Below, piece after piece: positions 44,060-53,794 of a stretch of 64,000 nt of DNA (within the stretch, counting starts at the first letter, position 1; every line of letters starts with the position of its first letter). Made by a program: the position numbers and the translations under genes. The notes beneath the pieces were generated by a model. The model made no database searches and was not told where the DNA came from. It was given only the letters and a program-made list of their open reading frames with translations. The stretch spans positions 62,201-126,200 of the forward strand of contig DDTF01000018.1 in the NCBI GenBank assembly GCA_002345965.1, written 5' to 3'. The DNA is from Flammeovirgaceae bacterium UBA2371. GTDB taxonomy: Bacteria > Bacteroidota > Bacteroidia > Cytophagales > Cyclobacteriaceae.

Positions 44060-46651
44060 TTGACCGGACGAATAAATATTTTTATTCTGTTCCTTTTTCT
44101 GCTCCTCCCCTCTACTTCCAATGGCCAATTCAGTGAAAGTTTTTCCGATGGTGACTTTACATTTAATCCTGTATGGGTTGGAGACGAAAGTAAATTTACG
44201 ATCGACAATTTCAGGCTAAAGTTGCTAGCACCCCCATCGGCTGGCACCGCTTATCTTTCCACTTCCAGCAGTGCAATTAATGATGCAGCATGGGAGTTTA
44301 CAGTTCAATTGGATTTTAACCCATCCAGCAGCAATTACTGCAGGGTGTACCTGGTGGCTGATCAGGGCAACTTATCCGGCCCGCTGAACGGCTATTTTGT
44401 TCAGATTGGAGACACCCCTGACGAAATAAGTCTTTATAAACAATCCGGAACCTCATTGACAAAAATAATTGACGGCTCAGATGGTACTGTCAATCTTTCA
44501 ATCGTTAATGTAGCCGTAAAGGTGACCCGAGACGCCATTGGTAATTGGACCTTGTACTCCGATGTTGGTGTAACCGGAAGCTTTTCTACGGAAGGAATAG
44601 CGTCAGATAATACATTCAATGCATCCTCGTATTTTGGTGTCTATTGCAACTACACCTCCACAAGATCAGACAAATTTTACTTCGACAATTTCACAGTCTC
44701 TGGTGACCCTTATCAGGATCTCGATCCACCTATCATCCATTCCATCGAAGTTCTTTCATCCGTTGAAATGAATATTTTATTTAATGAAGTCGTAGAATCC
44801 GCTTCAGCTGCTAATCCAAACAATTACCTATTGATGGAAATGGGCGAACATCCGACTAATGTTGCTCTTGCCGCTGACGGGCTTTCTGTGAAGTTATTGT
44901 TCAGTAATCCATTTCAAAACGGGAAAAGACAAACAATAGCAATCAACGGAATCAAAGACCTGGCAGGCAATTCAAGTAACAACAATTATTCTTTTCTGTT
45001 CTTTCAACCTGTCCCAGTCAAATACAAAGACATTATAATCACAGAAATTTTTGCCGACCCTACCCCACAAGTAGCGTTGCCTGATTCAGAGTTTATTGAA
45101 CTTTTCAACAGAAGTAATCATCCATTTAATCTTTTAGGTTGGGAATTAAGTGATGGCAGCTCCAAGGCAGTTTTTCCTGAAAAAATTATTTTACCAGGAG
45201 AATACTGGATAGTATGCGCCAATTCCAATGTTTCAAAATTTGGTCTTACCGCTAATGTGCTCGGGGTTCCTAATTTCCCAACACTCAACAACACCACCGA
45301 CACCTTAACACTAAAAACCAGTGGTGCCATCACCATTGACTCGTTGGATTACAATCTGTCTTGGTACCGGAATATAGATAAGCAAGAAGGAGGATGGTCA
45401 CTTGAATTAATTGACCCAAACAATATTTGTGCAGAGGAGGGAAACTGGAGTGCGTCCGAAAATCAAAAGGGAGGAACTCCCGGAAATATAAATTCAGTTT
45501 TTGCCAATAAACCAGATCTTACTAGCCCGCTGCTTGTTTCAATAAGCCCTATTGATAGTTATCACTTGTTGCTTTCTTTTAACGAGAAACTTGAATCACC
45601 CATTTCAGGTTCCGTTTCATTTTCACTAATCCCCAGCACTCAAGTAGTGGAACATACTTTTAACGATAAATCTTTGCGCTCAATACTTTTGACTTTAGCT
45701 ACTCCACTTTCACCCAAACAACTTTACTCACTAGCAATTAATAATCTATTTGATTGCAGCGGCAATAACATTGCGCCTGATACTAAATTTGAATTCGCCT
45801 TGCCCGAAAAAGCCGCTGAAGGTGATATTATTATTAACGAAATACTGTTCAATCCGAAGCCCAATGGGGTAGATTTCGTTGAATTGTATAATAAATCTGA
45901 TAAATACATAAACCTTAAGAACTGGAAAATTGGCAACATCAATAACGACAACATTATTAATGAAAAAATCCTCACCAATGCTGATCTGATTTTTCCGCCA
46001 GGCGAATATCTTGTACTCACTGCTGACCCAATTATTTTAAAAATCAATTATCCACAAAGTGTGGAGACAAATTTTCTATCTACCACAATGCCTTCTTTTC
46101 CTGATGATAGCGGATCTGTCGCCATCCTAAACAACGATACCATTTTGATTGACTATTTCACTTATGATAAAAAGTATCATTCTGAATTTATCAAAGATCC
46201 TGAAGGAGTTTCTTTGGAACGCATTTCGTTTTCACAAAAAACAAATGATCGTCAAAACTGGGCTTCGGCAAGTGCTACATCAGGATTTGCAACACCAGGA
46301 TACATTAACTCAAATTTTCGAAGTCAAACAAAACCCATAGATGATGAAATTCACATTTATCCTACTGTATTCATTCCACAATCCGGTGGATTCGAATTTT
46401 CACAAATCACATTCAAATTTGATCAGTCTGGATTTGTGGCCAATGTTAAGATATTAGATCATCAGGGTCGACTGATCAAAACCATTGCCAACAATGCTAC
46501 ATTGAGCCATGAAGGTTTTTTTAGATGGGATGGTGATATGGAAGATGGAAACCTGGCGAGATCGGGATATTATGTAGTCTGGTTTGAGGTTTTTGATACT
46601 AGAGGTAACATTAAAACTTACAGAAAAAGAGTAGTTATTGCAGCGAGATAA
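44060..46651 (+). CDS. secreted multidomain protein with lamin-tail domains and FlgD-like C-terminus
   Basis: An 863-residue exported protein. The likely start is the TTG at 44060, which gives a good signal peptide ending PSTSNGQ; the frame runs further upstream through asd but without a signal there. The order is a concanavalin-like beta domain (about 25-200), an Ig-like/bacterial adhesion segment, a lamin-tail domain (IIITEIFADPTPQVALPDSEFIELFN), a second Ig-like segment, another lamin-tail domain (IIINEILFNPKPNGVDFVELYNK) and a C-terminal FlgD-like Ig fold (HQGRLIKTIANN, FRWDGDMEDGNLARSGYYVVWFEVF). This C-terminus fits cell-surface or secreted proteins of the phylum, possibly type IX secreted. 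Confidence 0.82.
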   Translation: MTGRINIFILFLFLLLPSTSNGQFSESFSDGDFTFNPVWVGDESKFTIDNFRLKLLAPPSAGTAYLSTSSSAINDAAWEFTVQLDFNPSSSNYCRVYLVADQGNLSGPLNGYFVQIGDTPDEISLYKQSGTSLTKIIDGSDGTVNLSIVNVAVKVTRDAIGNWTLYSDVGVTGSFSTEGIASDNTFNASSYFGVYCNYTSTRSDKFYFDNFTVSGDPYQDLDPPIIHSIEVLSSVEMNILFNEVVESASAANPNNYLLMEMGEHPTNVALAADGLSVKLLFSNPFQNGKRQTIAINGIKDLAGNSSNNNYSFLFFQPVPVKYKDIIITEIFADPTPQVALPDSEFIELFNRSNHPFNLLGWELSDGSSKAVFPEKIILPGEYWIVCANSNVSKFGLTANVLGVPNFPTLNNTTDTLTLKTSGAITIDSLDYNLSWYRNIDKQEGGWSLELIDPNNICAEEGNWSASENQKGGTPGNINSVFANKPDLTSPLLVSISPIDSYHLLLSFNEKLESPISGSVSFSLIPSTQVVEHTFNDKSLRSILLTLATPLSPKQLYSLAINNLFDCSGNNIAPDTKFEFALPEKAAEGDIIINEILFNPKPNGVDFVELYNKSDKYINLKNWKIGNINNDNIINEKILTNADLIFPPGEYLVLTADPIILKINYPQSVETNFLSTTMPSFPDDSGSVAILNNDTILIDYFTYDKKYHSEFIKDPEGVSLERISFSQKTNDRQNWASASATSGFATPGYINSNFRSQTKPIDDEIHIYPTVFIPQSGGFEFSQITFKFDQSGFVANVKILDHQGRLIKTIANNATLSHEGFFRWDGDMEDGNLARSGYYVVWFEVFDTRGNIKTYRKRVVIAAR

Positions 46652-46746
46652 TCCATAAATAGGGCATTAATCGCCAGAATTAGCGTCTACTTCTCAAATG
46701 TGATCAATTCAATAAATTCTTGTCGCTTGGAATTAATACCAATACA

Positions 46747-46778
46747 TTTTTTGTTTAGGTACCGAGCGGTTATTTTTG
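46747..46778 (+). promoter_or_regulatory. sigma-A type promoter for the H1/DksA-like gene
   Basis: TATTTTTG (46771-46778) is an exact -7 match. TTTTTTG (46747-46753) lies 17 bases upstream, slightly closer than the usual 19-21. The ATG at 46815 follows after about 30 bases. Confidence 0.5.
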
Positions 46779-46814
46779 CGCATCTTTTCCCAAAACGATA
46801 AACGAGGAAGAATC

Positions 46815-47639
46815 ATGGCTAAATCAACTAAAAAGGCGAAAGTTGCTAAGAAAGCCCCTAAAAAGGCGAAAAAAGTGGCGAAGGCAAAGAAAGTGACTAA
46901 AGCAGCGTCAAAGACAAAGGCTAAAGCACCCAAGGCTAAGAAAAGCGTAAAGAAGGTTGTGGCCAAAAAAGCTGCACCTAAGAAGGCTAAAGCTAAGGTG
47001 GCTAAAAAGGTCGTTGCTAAAAAAGCGGCTCCAAAAAAGGCAGCTCCAAAAGCAGCTCCAAAAAAATCGGTTAAAGAAGTTAGCCAAAAAGAGCCAGTTA
47101 AGCAGATGAGAAGGGCTGCGACCCCTACAGTGCCTATGGTAGGAAAGAAAAAGGATAATCCTATCTCTCCACTACCTAAAACTCCACCACAGCTTAATAT
47201 TTTCCCTGCTTTGACACAAAGACCAATTGCCCATAAACAGGCAAAACCGTCACCCCCTTCTGATAAAACCCGTTACAATGAAGCGGAATTAAAAGAATTC
47301 GAAGCTTTGATTAACGGAAAACTGGAGAAAGCGCGTAACGAGTTTAAAATCCTGAAAGAAACCCTTAATCGCAACAACGATGAGGGAACCGATAGTACTT
47401 CTGGAGGAAATACAAAAGTATTGGAAGACGGAGCTGAAACGGCTGAAAAAGAAAATTTGAGCCAATTGGCTGCCCGTCAATTGAAATATATTACCAACCT
47501 GGAGAATGCGTTGGTGCGAATCAAAAATGGCACCTACGGCATTTGCTCGGTTACCGGAAAATTGATTCCTAAAGAAAGATTGATTGCTGTGCCGCATACC
47601 ACGCAGTCCATTGAAGCTAAAATGATGCAAACTGACTAA
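46815..47639 (+). CDS. histone-H1-like Lys/Ala-rich domain fused to a DksA/TraR-type C-terminus
   Basis: A 274-residue protein. Residues about 1-95 are almost only Lys, Ala, Val and Pro (KKA/KAPKKA repeats), like bacterial histone-H1 homologues that bind DNA. A linker with MRRAATPTVPMVGKKK and LPKTPPQLNIFPAL follows, then a DksA/TraR-type coiled-coil plus finger region with LKEFEALINGKLEKARNEF and GTYGICSVTGKLIPKERLIAVPH. In the finger only one Cys remains; the other three zinc ligands are replaced, ending SIEAKM. It probably binds DNA and/or RNA polymerase. It is followed one base later by scpB, which fits a chromosome-organising role. Confidence 0.85.
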   Translation: MAKSTKKAKVAKKAPKKAKKVAKAKKVTKAASKTKAKAPKAKKSVKKVVAKKAAPKKAKAKVAKKVVAKKAAPKKAAPKAAPKKSVKEVSQKEPVKQMRRAATPTVPMVGKKKDNPISPLPKTPPQLNIFPALTQRPIAHKQAKPSPPSDKTRYNEAELKEFEALINGKLEKARNEFKILKETLNRNNDEGTDSTSGGNTKVLEDGAETAEKENLSQLAARQLKYITNLENALVRIKNGTYGICSVTGKLIPKERLIAVPHTTQSIEAKMMQTD

Positions 47640-47640
47640 G

Positions 47641-48210
47641 GTGAATTTTTTACAAAACCATATTGAAGCCCTGATTTTCTGCTCGCCAGGCCCAGCCAAG
47701 TTAGCAGATATCAAAGCCTGTCTTTCTGAAATGTTCAATGCAGATGTCCCTGAAGAAGACATACAAGGGGCAATTCTTGTATTGGATGAGAAATACCAAT
47801 CAGAAGAATATGCGTTTCAGCTCACAAAAGCTGGCGGTGGATATCAATTTTTAACCAAACCCGCTTATCAGGCCAGTATTGGTATTATGCTTAAGCAGCA
47901 GTCTAAAAAGAGATTGTCTACTTCAGCTTTGGAAACACTCTCAATCATTGCTTATAAGCAACCCATCTCTAAAACAGACATAGAGAATATTCGTGGTGTG
48001 AATTGCGACTATGCTGTTCAGAAACTTCTTGACAAGGGCCTTGTGGAGATCAGAGGCAAAGCCGATACAATTGGTCGCCCCATATTGTATGGTACCAGTC
48101 CGAAGTTTATGGAGTATTTCGGGATTAATGATTTGAACGAACTGCCTACACCAAAAGATTTCACACAAGAGGTGAACACTATTGGTGAGACCCCAGAAGA
48201 GAATCAGTAA
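47641..48210 (+). CDS. scpB: segregation and condensation protein B
   Basis: A 189-residue partner of the SMC-ScpA complex for chromosome folding and segregation. It has the HIEALIFCSPGPAKLADIKACL start, two winged-helix domains and the LSIIAYKQPISKTDIENIRGVNCDYAVQKLLDKGLVEIRG motif with KADTIGRPILYGTSPKFMEYFGI. It starts with GTG directly after the stop of the H1/DksA gene and so is cotranscribed with it. scpA and smc are not in the window. Confidence 0.94.
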   Translation: MNFLQNHIEALIFCSPGPAKLADIKACLSEMFNADVPEEDIQGAILVLDEKYQSEEYAFQLTKAGGGYQFLTKPAYQASIGIMLKQQSKKRLSTSALETLSIIAYKQPISKTDIENIRGVNCDYAVQKLLDKGLVEIRGKADTIGRPILYGTSPKFMEYFGINDLNELPTPKDFTQEVNTIGETPEENQ

Positions 48211-48248
48211 GCTCGCAATAACAGGCCATTAGTGCCTAATATTTATTT

Positions 48249-49541
48249 ATGGCACACAAAAGATCAGACAAGAAGACCTCATTTGGAAAAAAATCTGCGC
48301 CTCACAAAGCTTTTTTGAAAAAAGGGCGAAAGTCCAAAGATGAAAACGCTGGAGAAAGACCAAAGCGCACTTTTAGCCGTTCTGCCGGTTCGTCAGCTAC
48401 AGCTGGCCGATCATCAAAGTGGGAAGAGGAACGTGATTCAAGAAAAAGAAGACCATCCGATTCCAATGAAAGACCCAAACGCTCTTTCGGTCGCAAGACT
48501 GGAGAGGATACGGGAAGATTTAAATCGGGTGACAACAAGTTTTCAAAAAAAAGATTCTCTGACTCGGAAGATAGACCCAAACGCTCTTTTGACAGGCCCT
48601 CTGGTTCAGACAAAAGATCCTTTAGTAAACCAGATGGTGAGCGTCCCTTCAAACGTGCCGGCTTTGACAAAGCAGAAGGTAAAAGGTCATTTTCAGAAAA
48701 TAAGAGAGAAGGCAAGTCTGAGGATTTCAAAGGCAAATCTGCCAAAGCATTAGGCTTTACAAAAAAAGGACCGTCTGTCTCTAAGAATCCTCCCTCCTAC
48801 GAAGGGACTTCCGCAGCACCAAAAAAAGAAGATGGCCTTACCCGCCTAAATAAACACATCGCCAACAGTGGTTTGGGCTCCAGAAGAGAAGCCGATGAGA
48901 TGATCAAGAAGGGGCTTATCAGTGTAAACGGTGTGACCATAACTGAAATGGGACATAAGGTTAAGCCCGGAGATGTGGTAAGATATGAGGACAGGGTGCT
49001 AAAAGCAGAGAAGCCTGTTTACGTGCTTCTCAATAAACCAAAGGGCTTTATCACTACCACTTCCGATCCCAAGGACCGTAAGACGGTAATGAACCTGGTG
49101 GCCAATGCCTGCAAAGAAAGGCTATACCCCGTGGGTAGACTCGATCGGAATACGACAGGCCTATTGTTACTCACCAATGACGGTGACCTTGCGGAAAAAC
49201 TGACACACCCGTCTTACAACACAAAAAAAATATACAAGGTGGAATTAGATCGCCCTCTCACTAAAAACGATTTTCAGAAAATTATGGATGGCGTGCGCCT
49301 TGAAGAGGGTAAAGCAATTGTTGATGATCTGGCCATCACAAGTGATGATAAAAAAACCATCGGTATAGAATTGCATATTGGGTGGAATCGTGTGGTAAGA
49401 AGAATTTTCGAATCACTGGAATACGAAGTGGTAAAACTTGACAGAGTAATATTTGCAGGTCTGGATAAAAAAGATTTGCCCCGTGGCGAATGGCGATTCT
49501 TAAAGCCCGAAGAAGTGGTCAGGCTAAAACATTTCAAATAG
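48249..49541 (+). CDS. RluB/RsuA-family 23S rRNA pseudouridine synthase with basic N-terminal extension
   Basis: A 430-residue enzyme isomerising uridine in rRNA. The catalytic part starts with an S4 RNA-binding domain (LNKHIANSGLGSRREADEMI, about 197-215), then VLLNKPKGFITT and GRLDRNTTGLLLLTNDG, which contains the catalytic Asp. The first 190 residues are a disordered Arg/Lys/Ser-rich tail with repeats of the pattern RPKRSF (ERPKRTF, ERPKRSF, DRPKRSF) and related KRSF units. Such tails are known in Bacteroidota members of this family and probably help RNA binding. The exact target is unknown; it starts at ATG 48249. Confidence 0.92.
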   Translation: MAHKRSDKKTSFGKKSAPHKAFLKKGRKSKDENAGERPKRTFSRSAGSSATAGRSSKWEEERDSRKRRPSDSNERPKRSFGRKTGEDTGRFKSGDNKFSKKRFSDSEDRPKRSFDRPSGSDKRSFSKPDGERPFKRAGFDKAEGKRSFSENKREGKSEDFKGKSAKALGFTKKGPSVSKNPPSYEGTSAAPKKEDGLTRLNKHIANSGLGSRREADEMIKKGLISVNGVTITEMGHKVKPGDVVRYEDRVLKAEKPVYVLLNKPKGFITTTSDPKDRKTVMNLVANACKERLYPVGRLDRNTTGLLLLTNDGDLAEKLTHPSYNTKKIYKVELDRPLTKNDFQKIMDGVRLEEGKAIVDDLAITSDDKKTIGIELHIGWNRVVRRIFESLEYEVVKLDRVIFAGLDKKDLPRGEWRFLKPEEVVRLKHFK

Positions 49542-49544
49542 TTT

Positions 49545-50843
49545 TTACTTAGGAAACGTAATGGTAAAAGTTGAGCCGTGACCATAGTCGGACTCAACTT
49601 CTATTCTGCCTTTCATTTTTTCAACCGATTCACTTGCAATGTATAAGCCAAGTCCGGAACCTGACGACTTTTCAGTAGCCCTGTAGAACATATTGAAAAC
49701 TTTGCCAAGGTGTTCACTGGCAATTCCTATTCCATTATCAACCACCTGAATGATAGCGTCTTCATTCTTTTTATAAGCCTTGATCGTAACCTTAGGTTGT
49801 GCCTTGGCAAAGTCAGCGTATTTGATGGCGTTGGCAATTAAATTGGTGAGCACTACTTTTAAACGGTAAGCATCTGCTTTTACTACAAAGTCATCCTTTA
49901 TCTCAATTTGAAAATTGATTTTGTTTGCCTCTTTGGATGACTCGAAAGAAGCAAGCAGTTCTTTTACCACCTGTTTCAAAAGAACAAACTCAAAGCTTAC
50001 AACTAGCCTGGAATTTCTTGAATAGGTAGTCAAATCTTTAAGGAAATCATCCATTGCATTTACCCGCTGCTTGATCTTAGCCATGCATTCCTGTCTTTCA
50101 CTTTCTTCTCCGATCTCCATAATGTGAATCAAACCTTTTATACTGCTCAATGGAGACTTAAGATCGTGTGATGCACTATAAACGAATCGATCCAATTCTT
50201 TATTGGTCTTCTGAAGCTCTGCATTTTGTGCTTCCGCAGTCATCGTAATTTGTTGCAATTTCTTCTGAGTCTGATTGTTCACCGTCATCAGCATAACAAC
50301 GCAATAAATACTAATGGAAAAAGAGGCAATGGAATTGATTGCAAAAAATATCGATTCTTCATTTTGGCTGTACACTTTAGGTGGTATTGCTTCAAAATCC
50401 AGAAATCGGGTAAGCAGAAATAATAAAATTGAGAATAATGCAAAGCCTACGCCTGCCTTCCTTTGTTCATACCCAAAAAGTACGAGTGCTTCTGCCCCTA
50501 TTGCAACATAGTAGAGATCAATTCCTGTGTTCGTTGTAAGCCTTTCCGATATTAAGAACAATAGAATGTTTAATGCCGACAAATTAAAAATAACGGCCCA
50601 TGAATACCTTCCAATCTTCCATAAGAAAAGAGCAAACAAAGTAGCCACGACAAACAATGGCAAAAATGTTTGAGTCAATGGCGTATTCAAAATGATAACT
50701 ACATATACAAAGTAGCCTATACAAATGATGAACTGAAAGAGCAAAAGACGAAAGCAAAGCTGCTTTTGTCTATCCCTGTACAATTCATAGTCATACTTAT
50801 GTAAATTGGGTGATGAGGTCTGTACATCAATTTCCTGGCTCAT
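49545..50843 (-). CDS. orphan sensor histidine kinase with six-helix membrane domain
   Basis: A 432-residue inner-membrane kinase. Residues about 25-190 contain six hydrophobic segments, like 7TM-type sensor modules. A short coiled coil (about 190-215) leads to the HisKA domain with the phosphorylated His in SASHDLKSPLSSIKG, then the ATPase with NLIANAIKYAD (N box), VVDNGIGIA (G1), FNMFYRATEKSSGSGLGLYIA (F and G2). No response regulator lies nearby, so the partner is unknown. It converges on the pseudouridine synthase with 3 bases between. Confidence 0.93.
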   Translation of the reverse strand: MSQEIDVQTSSPNLHKYDYELYRDRQKQLCFRLLLFQFIICIGYFVYVVIILNTPLTQTFLPLFVVATLFALFLWKIGRYSWAVIFNLSALNILLFLISERLTTNTGIDLYYVAIGAEALVLFGYEQRKAGVGFALFSILLFLLTRFLDFEAIPPKVYSQNEESIFFAINSIASFSISIYCVVMLMTVNNQTQKKLQQITMTAEAQNAELQKTNKELDRFVYSASHDLKSPLSSIKGLIHIMEIGEESERQECMAKIKQRVNAMDDFLKDLTTYSRNSRLVVSFEFVLLKQVVKELLASFESSKEANKINFQIEIKDDFVVKADAYRLKVVLTNLIANAIKYADFAKAQPKVTIKAYKKNEDAIIQVVDNGIGIASEHLGKVFNMFYRATEKSSGSGLGLYIASESVEKMKGRIEVESDYGHGSTFTITFPK

Positions 50844-50906
50844 AAGAAATTAATTTCTTTGGCCTTAACATACAAACTAACTCATTTCAATCATAGCAAG
50901 TTTTTA

Positions 50907-53330
50907 TCATTCATTCTTTAAATTATCTACAGGGTTGATATAGGTGGCCCTGAAAGTTTGAGATCCAATAGTGATGATACCAAACGATAACAAAATAGTC
51001 ACCCCCATTACTACTACTGCTACATTCAGTGAAGTATGATAGGCGATCTGCTCCAGCCAAAGATTATTGATGAAATAAGCTGCTGGTACTGCTATCAATA
51101 CAGAAACAATCAAAATGGTAACAAACCCTTTTGACAAAAGGAATATCAATGTTCTGTTGCTGGCACCAAGAACCTTGCGAATGGAGATTTCTTTTATCCT
51201 TGTCTCAGTGGTATAGGTGGCCATACCCAACAAACCCAGGCAAGATATCAAAATGGCCAGCACAGAGATGACCCCCACTACATTAACTATATCGCCAAAA
51301 ACCAGCTTATAAAATCCCCTGATCTCCTCCTCAAATATTTTATGATCCACCTTGAGTAATGGATTTACTTTTGCCCACGATTTTTCTATTGTTTCCGCAG
51401 CGGATTGATAGTCTCCTGTGAATTTTACCTGTAATAAATTTATTTCCCCTGGACTATACATCAACGCCATAGGGCTGATTTTCGCCATTAAAATCTGATG
51501 GTTGTAATTCTTAACAACGCCAATAATCTCTTTTCTGGACGAATCACGCTGATAAATTACTACTTGACCTATTGCATCATGGGGCGTATCATAATGCAAG
51601 GCTTTTAGCGCCTCTTCATTGATTACCACGAAATTAGCATTCGACTCTCCTGCTTCTTTGGTGAAGTATCTCCCTTCAATCAACCTGGCATTGATGTTTT
51701 CCAAATAATCCTCATCTACTGAGAAGTAGTTCAAATCTGTCCATTCCTTTTCGTCCAACGATTTTTTAAAGCCATTTCCGTAAGTGGTTCCACTGGCAGG
51801 CAAATGTGAAGCAGCGGAAACATTCAGTATGTTAGCATGCTGAAGCAATTCTGTTTTTAGTTCATGAGGTTTCGTGTCCCCCAGGTGCACAACAATGCTG
51901 TTGCTCATGTCAAAGCCATGATCAGCCTTGACAAAAAGCTTAAGCTGATTGTAAACAAGGATTACACTTAAAATAAAAATTAACGAAAGCGAGAATTGAG
52001 CAACCAGCAGGGCCTTTCTCAATCCAATTTTGGAAAACACCTTCATTGTACTCAATTGCTTTAACACTTTTATTGGCTGAAATCCGGAGAGCACTGCTGC
52101 CGGAAACACACCGGCCATTAAGCCCACGAAGATTGCAAACAAAACAAACACTGCGTACACATAAACATTGGCTTCAAGGTCCCACTTGAGCACACGGGCA
52201 AAATTCAAATTGAGCATCAATGGTTTTAAAGCAATCAATAATACCATTGAAAGGATGAGTGCAAAAAGGGATGTAATTACTGCTTCTGAAATAAACTGAG
52301 TGAATATCTGCCATCGAGCCGCTCCCGATACCTTCCGTATTCCTATTTCTTTGGCACGTGTGAGAGATCGTGCAATAGACAAATTGGTAAAATTGAAACA
52401 TGAAGTAATAAGCACAAGCGTAGCCAAACCACCAAGAAAATAAATGAACATCCAGGGAAGAAAAGGTCCAATTGGATTATTCATAAATGTGCCCGGTGAA
52501 ATATCACTCAACCTTTGTAAGCCATACTTGAATTTAATGATGTCAGGATTCTCAATTCCTGCAATATGTTTTTTATAAATATCATCAAGAAAAGGTTGGA
52601 TGTCATCGGCTGTTTTACCTTCCTCCAACACTACATAAGTCCATGCATTCCAATTGTTGGTGTAGCTTTCAAGGTCGGGTCTAAGAATTTTCGATGCTTC
52701 AAGACTGGCTACCGTAGACATACTGGCCAGGGCTTCAAATACAATATGAGATTTTTTGTCAGTCTCTTTTAGTATTCCTGTCACCGTGTACACCCCACGA
52801 TCTCCAACTTTAATGGTTTGACCCAAAGGATTTTCCAGACTAAATAATTTGTCGGCTGCTTTTCTTGTGAGCACAACAGAATAGGGTTGAACCAGTGCAG
52901 TCTTTGAGTCCCCATGTTCCAATTCATATTCAAACAATTCAAGAGTACTCGAATCCGCAAAAAATCCACTGAGAGGAATATTTACATCCTGCTCAAATTC
53001 TATCCAAGGATTTCCGAATCCCCGTTTTAGTCTTGCCACAGATTCTACTCCTGAATAGTTTTCCAGTAACTCCGGTCCAACTGGCAGCGCTGATGTAGCA
53101 TACTCGTTACCCCCTCGATCAAGACCATCTCTGCTTAAAGGAGTGCTTACCACACGATAGATCCGATCGCGTTTCGTGTTAAACGAATCATAGGTCATTT
53201 GATCTGCCACAAGCATAATGATGCCCATGCAAATGGTCATACTGACGGCTAATCCAAAAATATTGATGAAAGAGAAAAATCGATGGCGTAACAGGTTACG
53301 CAAGGCAGTTCGAAAATAGTTCTTAATCAT
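50907..53330 (-). CDS. FtsX-type ABC transporter permease (MacB-like, large two-module form)
   Basis: An 807-residue inner-membrane protein with two FtsX domains and a MacB-type periplasmic domain. The start FRTALRNLLRHRFFSFINIFGLAVSM is the family mark, the first membrane helix follows, then a periplasmic domain (about 45-280), three helices (about 290-430), a second periplasmic domain and three final helices (about 680-800) with LGMATYTTETRIKEISIRKVLGA. No ABC ATPase is adjacent, as usual for this Bacteroidota form. These are thought to export or act mechanically rather than import. The small membrane protein upstream may be cotranscribed. Confidence 0.9.
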   Translation of the reverse strand: MIKNYFRTALRNLLRHRFFSFINIFGLAVSMTICMGIIMLVADQMTYDSFNTKRDRIYRVVSTPLSRDGLDRGGNEYATSALPVGPELLENYSGVESVARLKRGFGNPWIEFEQDVNIPLSGFFADSSTLELFEYELEHGDSKTALVQPYSVVLTRKAADKLFSLENPLGQTIKVGDRGVYTVTGILKETDKKSHIVFEALASMSTVASLEASKILRPDLESYTNNWNAWTYVVLEEGKTADDIQPFLDDIYKKHIAGIENPDIIKFKYGLQRLSDISPGTFMNNPIGPFLPWMFIYFLGGLATLVLITSCFNFTNLSIARSLTRAKEIGIRKVSGAARWQIFTQFISEAVITSLFALILSMVLLIALKPLMLNLNFARVLKWDLEANVYVYAVFVLFAIFVGLMAGVFPAAVLSGFQPIKVLKQLSTMKVFSKIGLRKALLVAQFSLSLIFILSVILVYNQLKLFVKADHGFDMSNSIVVHLGDTKPHELKTELLQHANILNVSAASHLPASGTTYGNGFKKSLDEKEWTDLNYFSVDEDYLENINARLIEGRYFTKEAGESNANFVVINEEALKALHYDTPHDAIGQVVIYQRDSSRKEIIGVVKNYNHQILMAKISPMALMYSPGEINLLQVKFTGDYQSAAETIEKSWAKVNPLLKVDHKIFEEEIRGFYKLVFGDIVNVVGVISVLAILISCLGLLGMATYTTETRIKEISIRKVLGASNRTLIFLLSKGFVTILIVSVLIAVPAAYFINNLWLEQIAYHTSLNVAVVVMGVTILLSFGIITIGSQTFRATYINPVDNLKNE

Positions 53331-53375
53331 TATTATTACTTTTTGAAAATCAATATTGCTATGGAAAACCTTTTG

Positions 53376-53729
53376 CTATCTAGGTTTCTCGTTTTTTATT
53401 ATGAAGTAGTAAATCAAAAATCCCAATGAAATAGAGAATGCCAGCAAGCCATACGGCAGAGGGGAGTCAGGGCTGGTTGGAATAAAATCCATGATGATGA
53501 GCGCCAATCCTCCAAACAAAATAATGAGCCCCCATTTTAGCGCGCTATATTTATTTTCATCCACGTGTCTTTTAAAAATTGCTTGTGTGTCTTCATTCAC
53601 ATAACCCTTTTCGATCATCTTCTTCTTCAAGATGTAATCGGTGATGACTTTTGAGAAAAAGTACACAGAGCCCCCCAATCCAGCTAGAACTGTTACAGGC
53701 AATAATACGTCCCTAAGATTTGAATCCAT
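53376..53729 (-). CDS. DUF6249-like small membrane protein
   Basis: A 117-residue protein with three hydrophobic segments (about 7-28, 62-80 and 90-110) and a central KKKMIEKGYVNEDTQAIFKRH stretch typical of DUF6249-type proteins. Function unknown. It sits between the permease gene (45 bases downstream, same strand) and the divergent ECF sigma factor operon, so it may be under that sigma factor. Confidence 0.78.
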   Translation of the reverse strand: MDSNLRDVLLPVTVLAGLGGSVYFFSKVITDYILKKKMIEKGYVNEDTQAIFKRHVDENKYSALKWGLIILFGGLALIIMDFIPTSPDSPLPYGLLAFSISLGFLIYYFIIKNEKPR

Positions 53730-53794
53730 TTTATTTTATTTTAGGATTAAATTTTCATTTGTCTTTCCCGATAAGACAGTATTAAAGGGTCAAA

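Noticed and set aside
46860..47080. Tandem DNA repeat or satellite
   Set aside because: The regularity comes from Lys/Ala codons of the H1-like domain; there is no constant unit length.
48302..48745. Open frames on both strands in the repetitive N-terminus of the pseudouridine synthase
   Set aside because: Low-complexity shadow of Arg/Lys/Ser-rich coding DNA; no independent protein feature.
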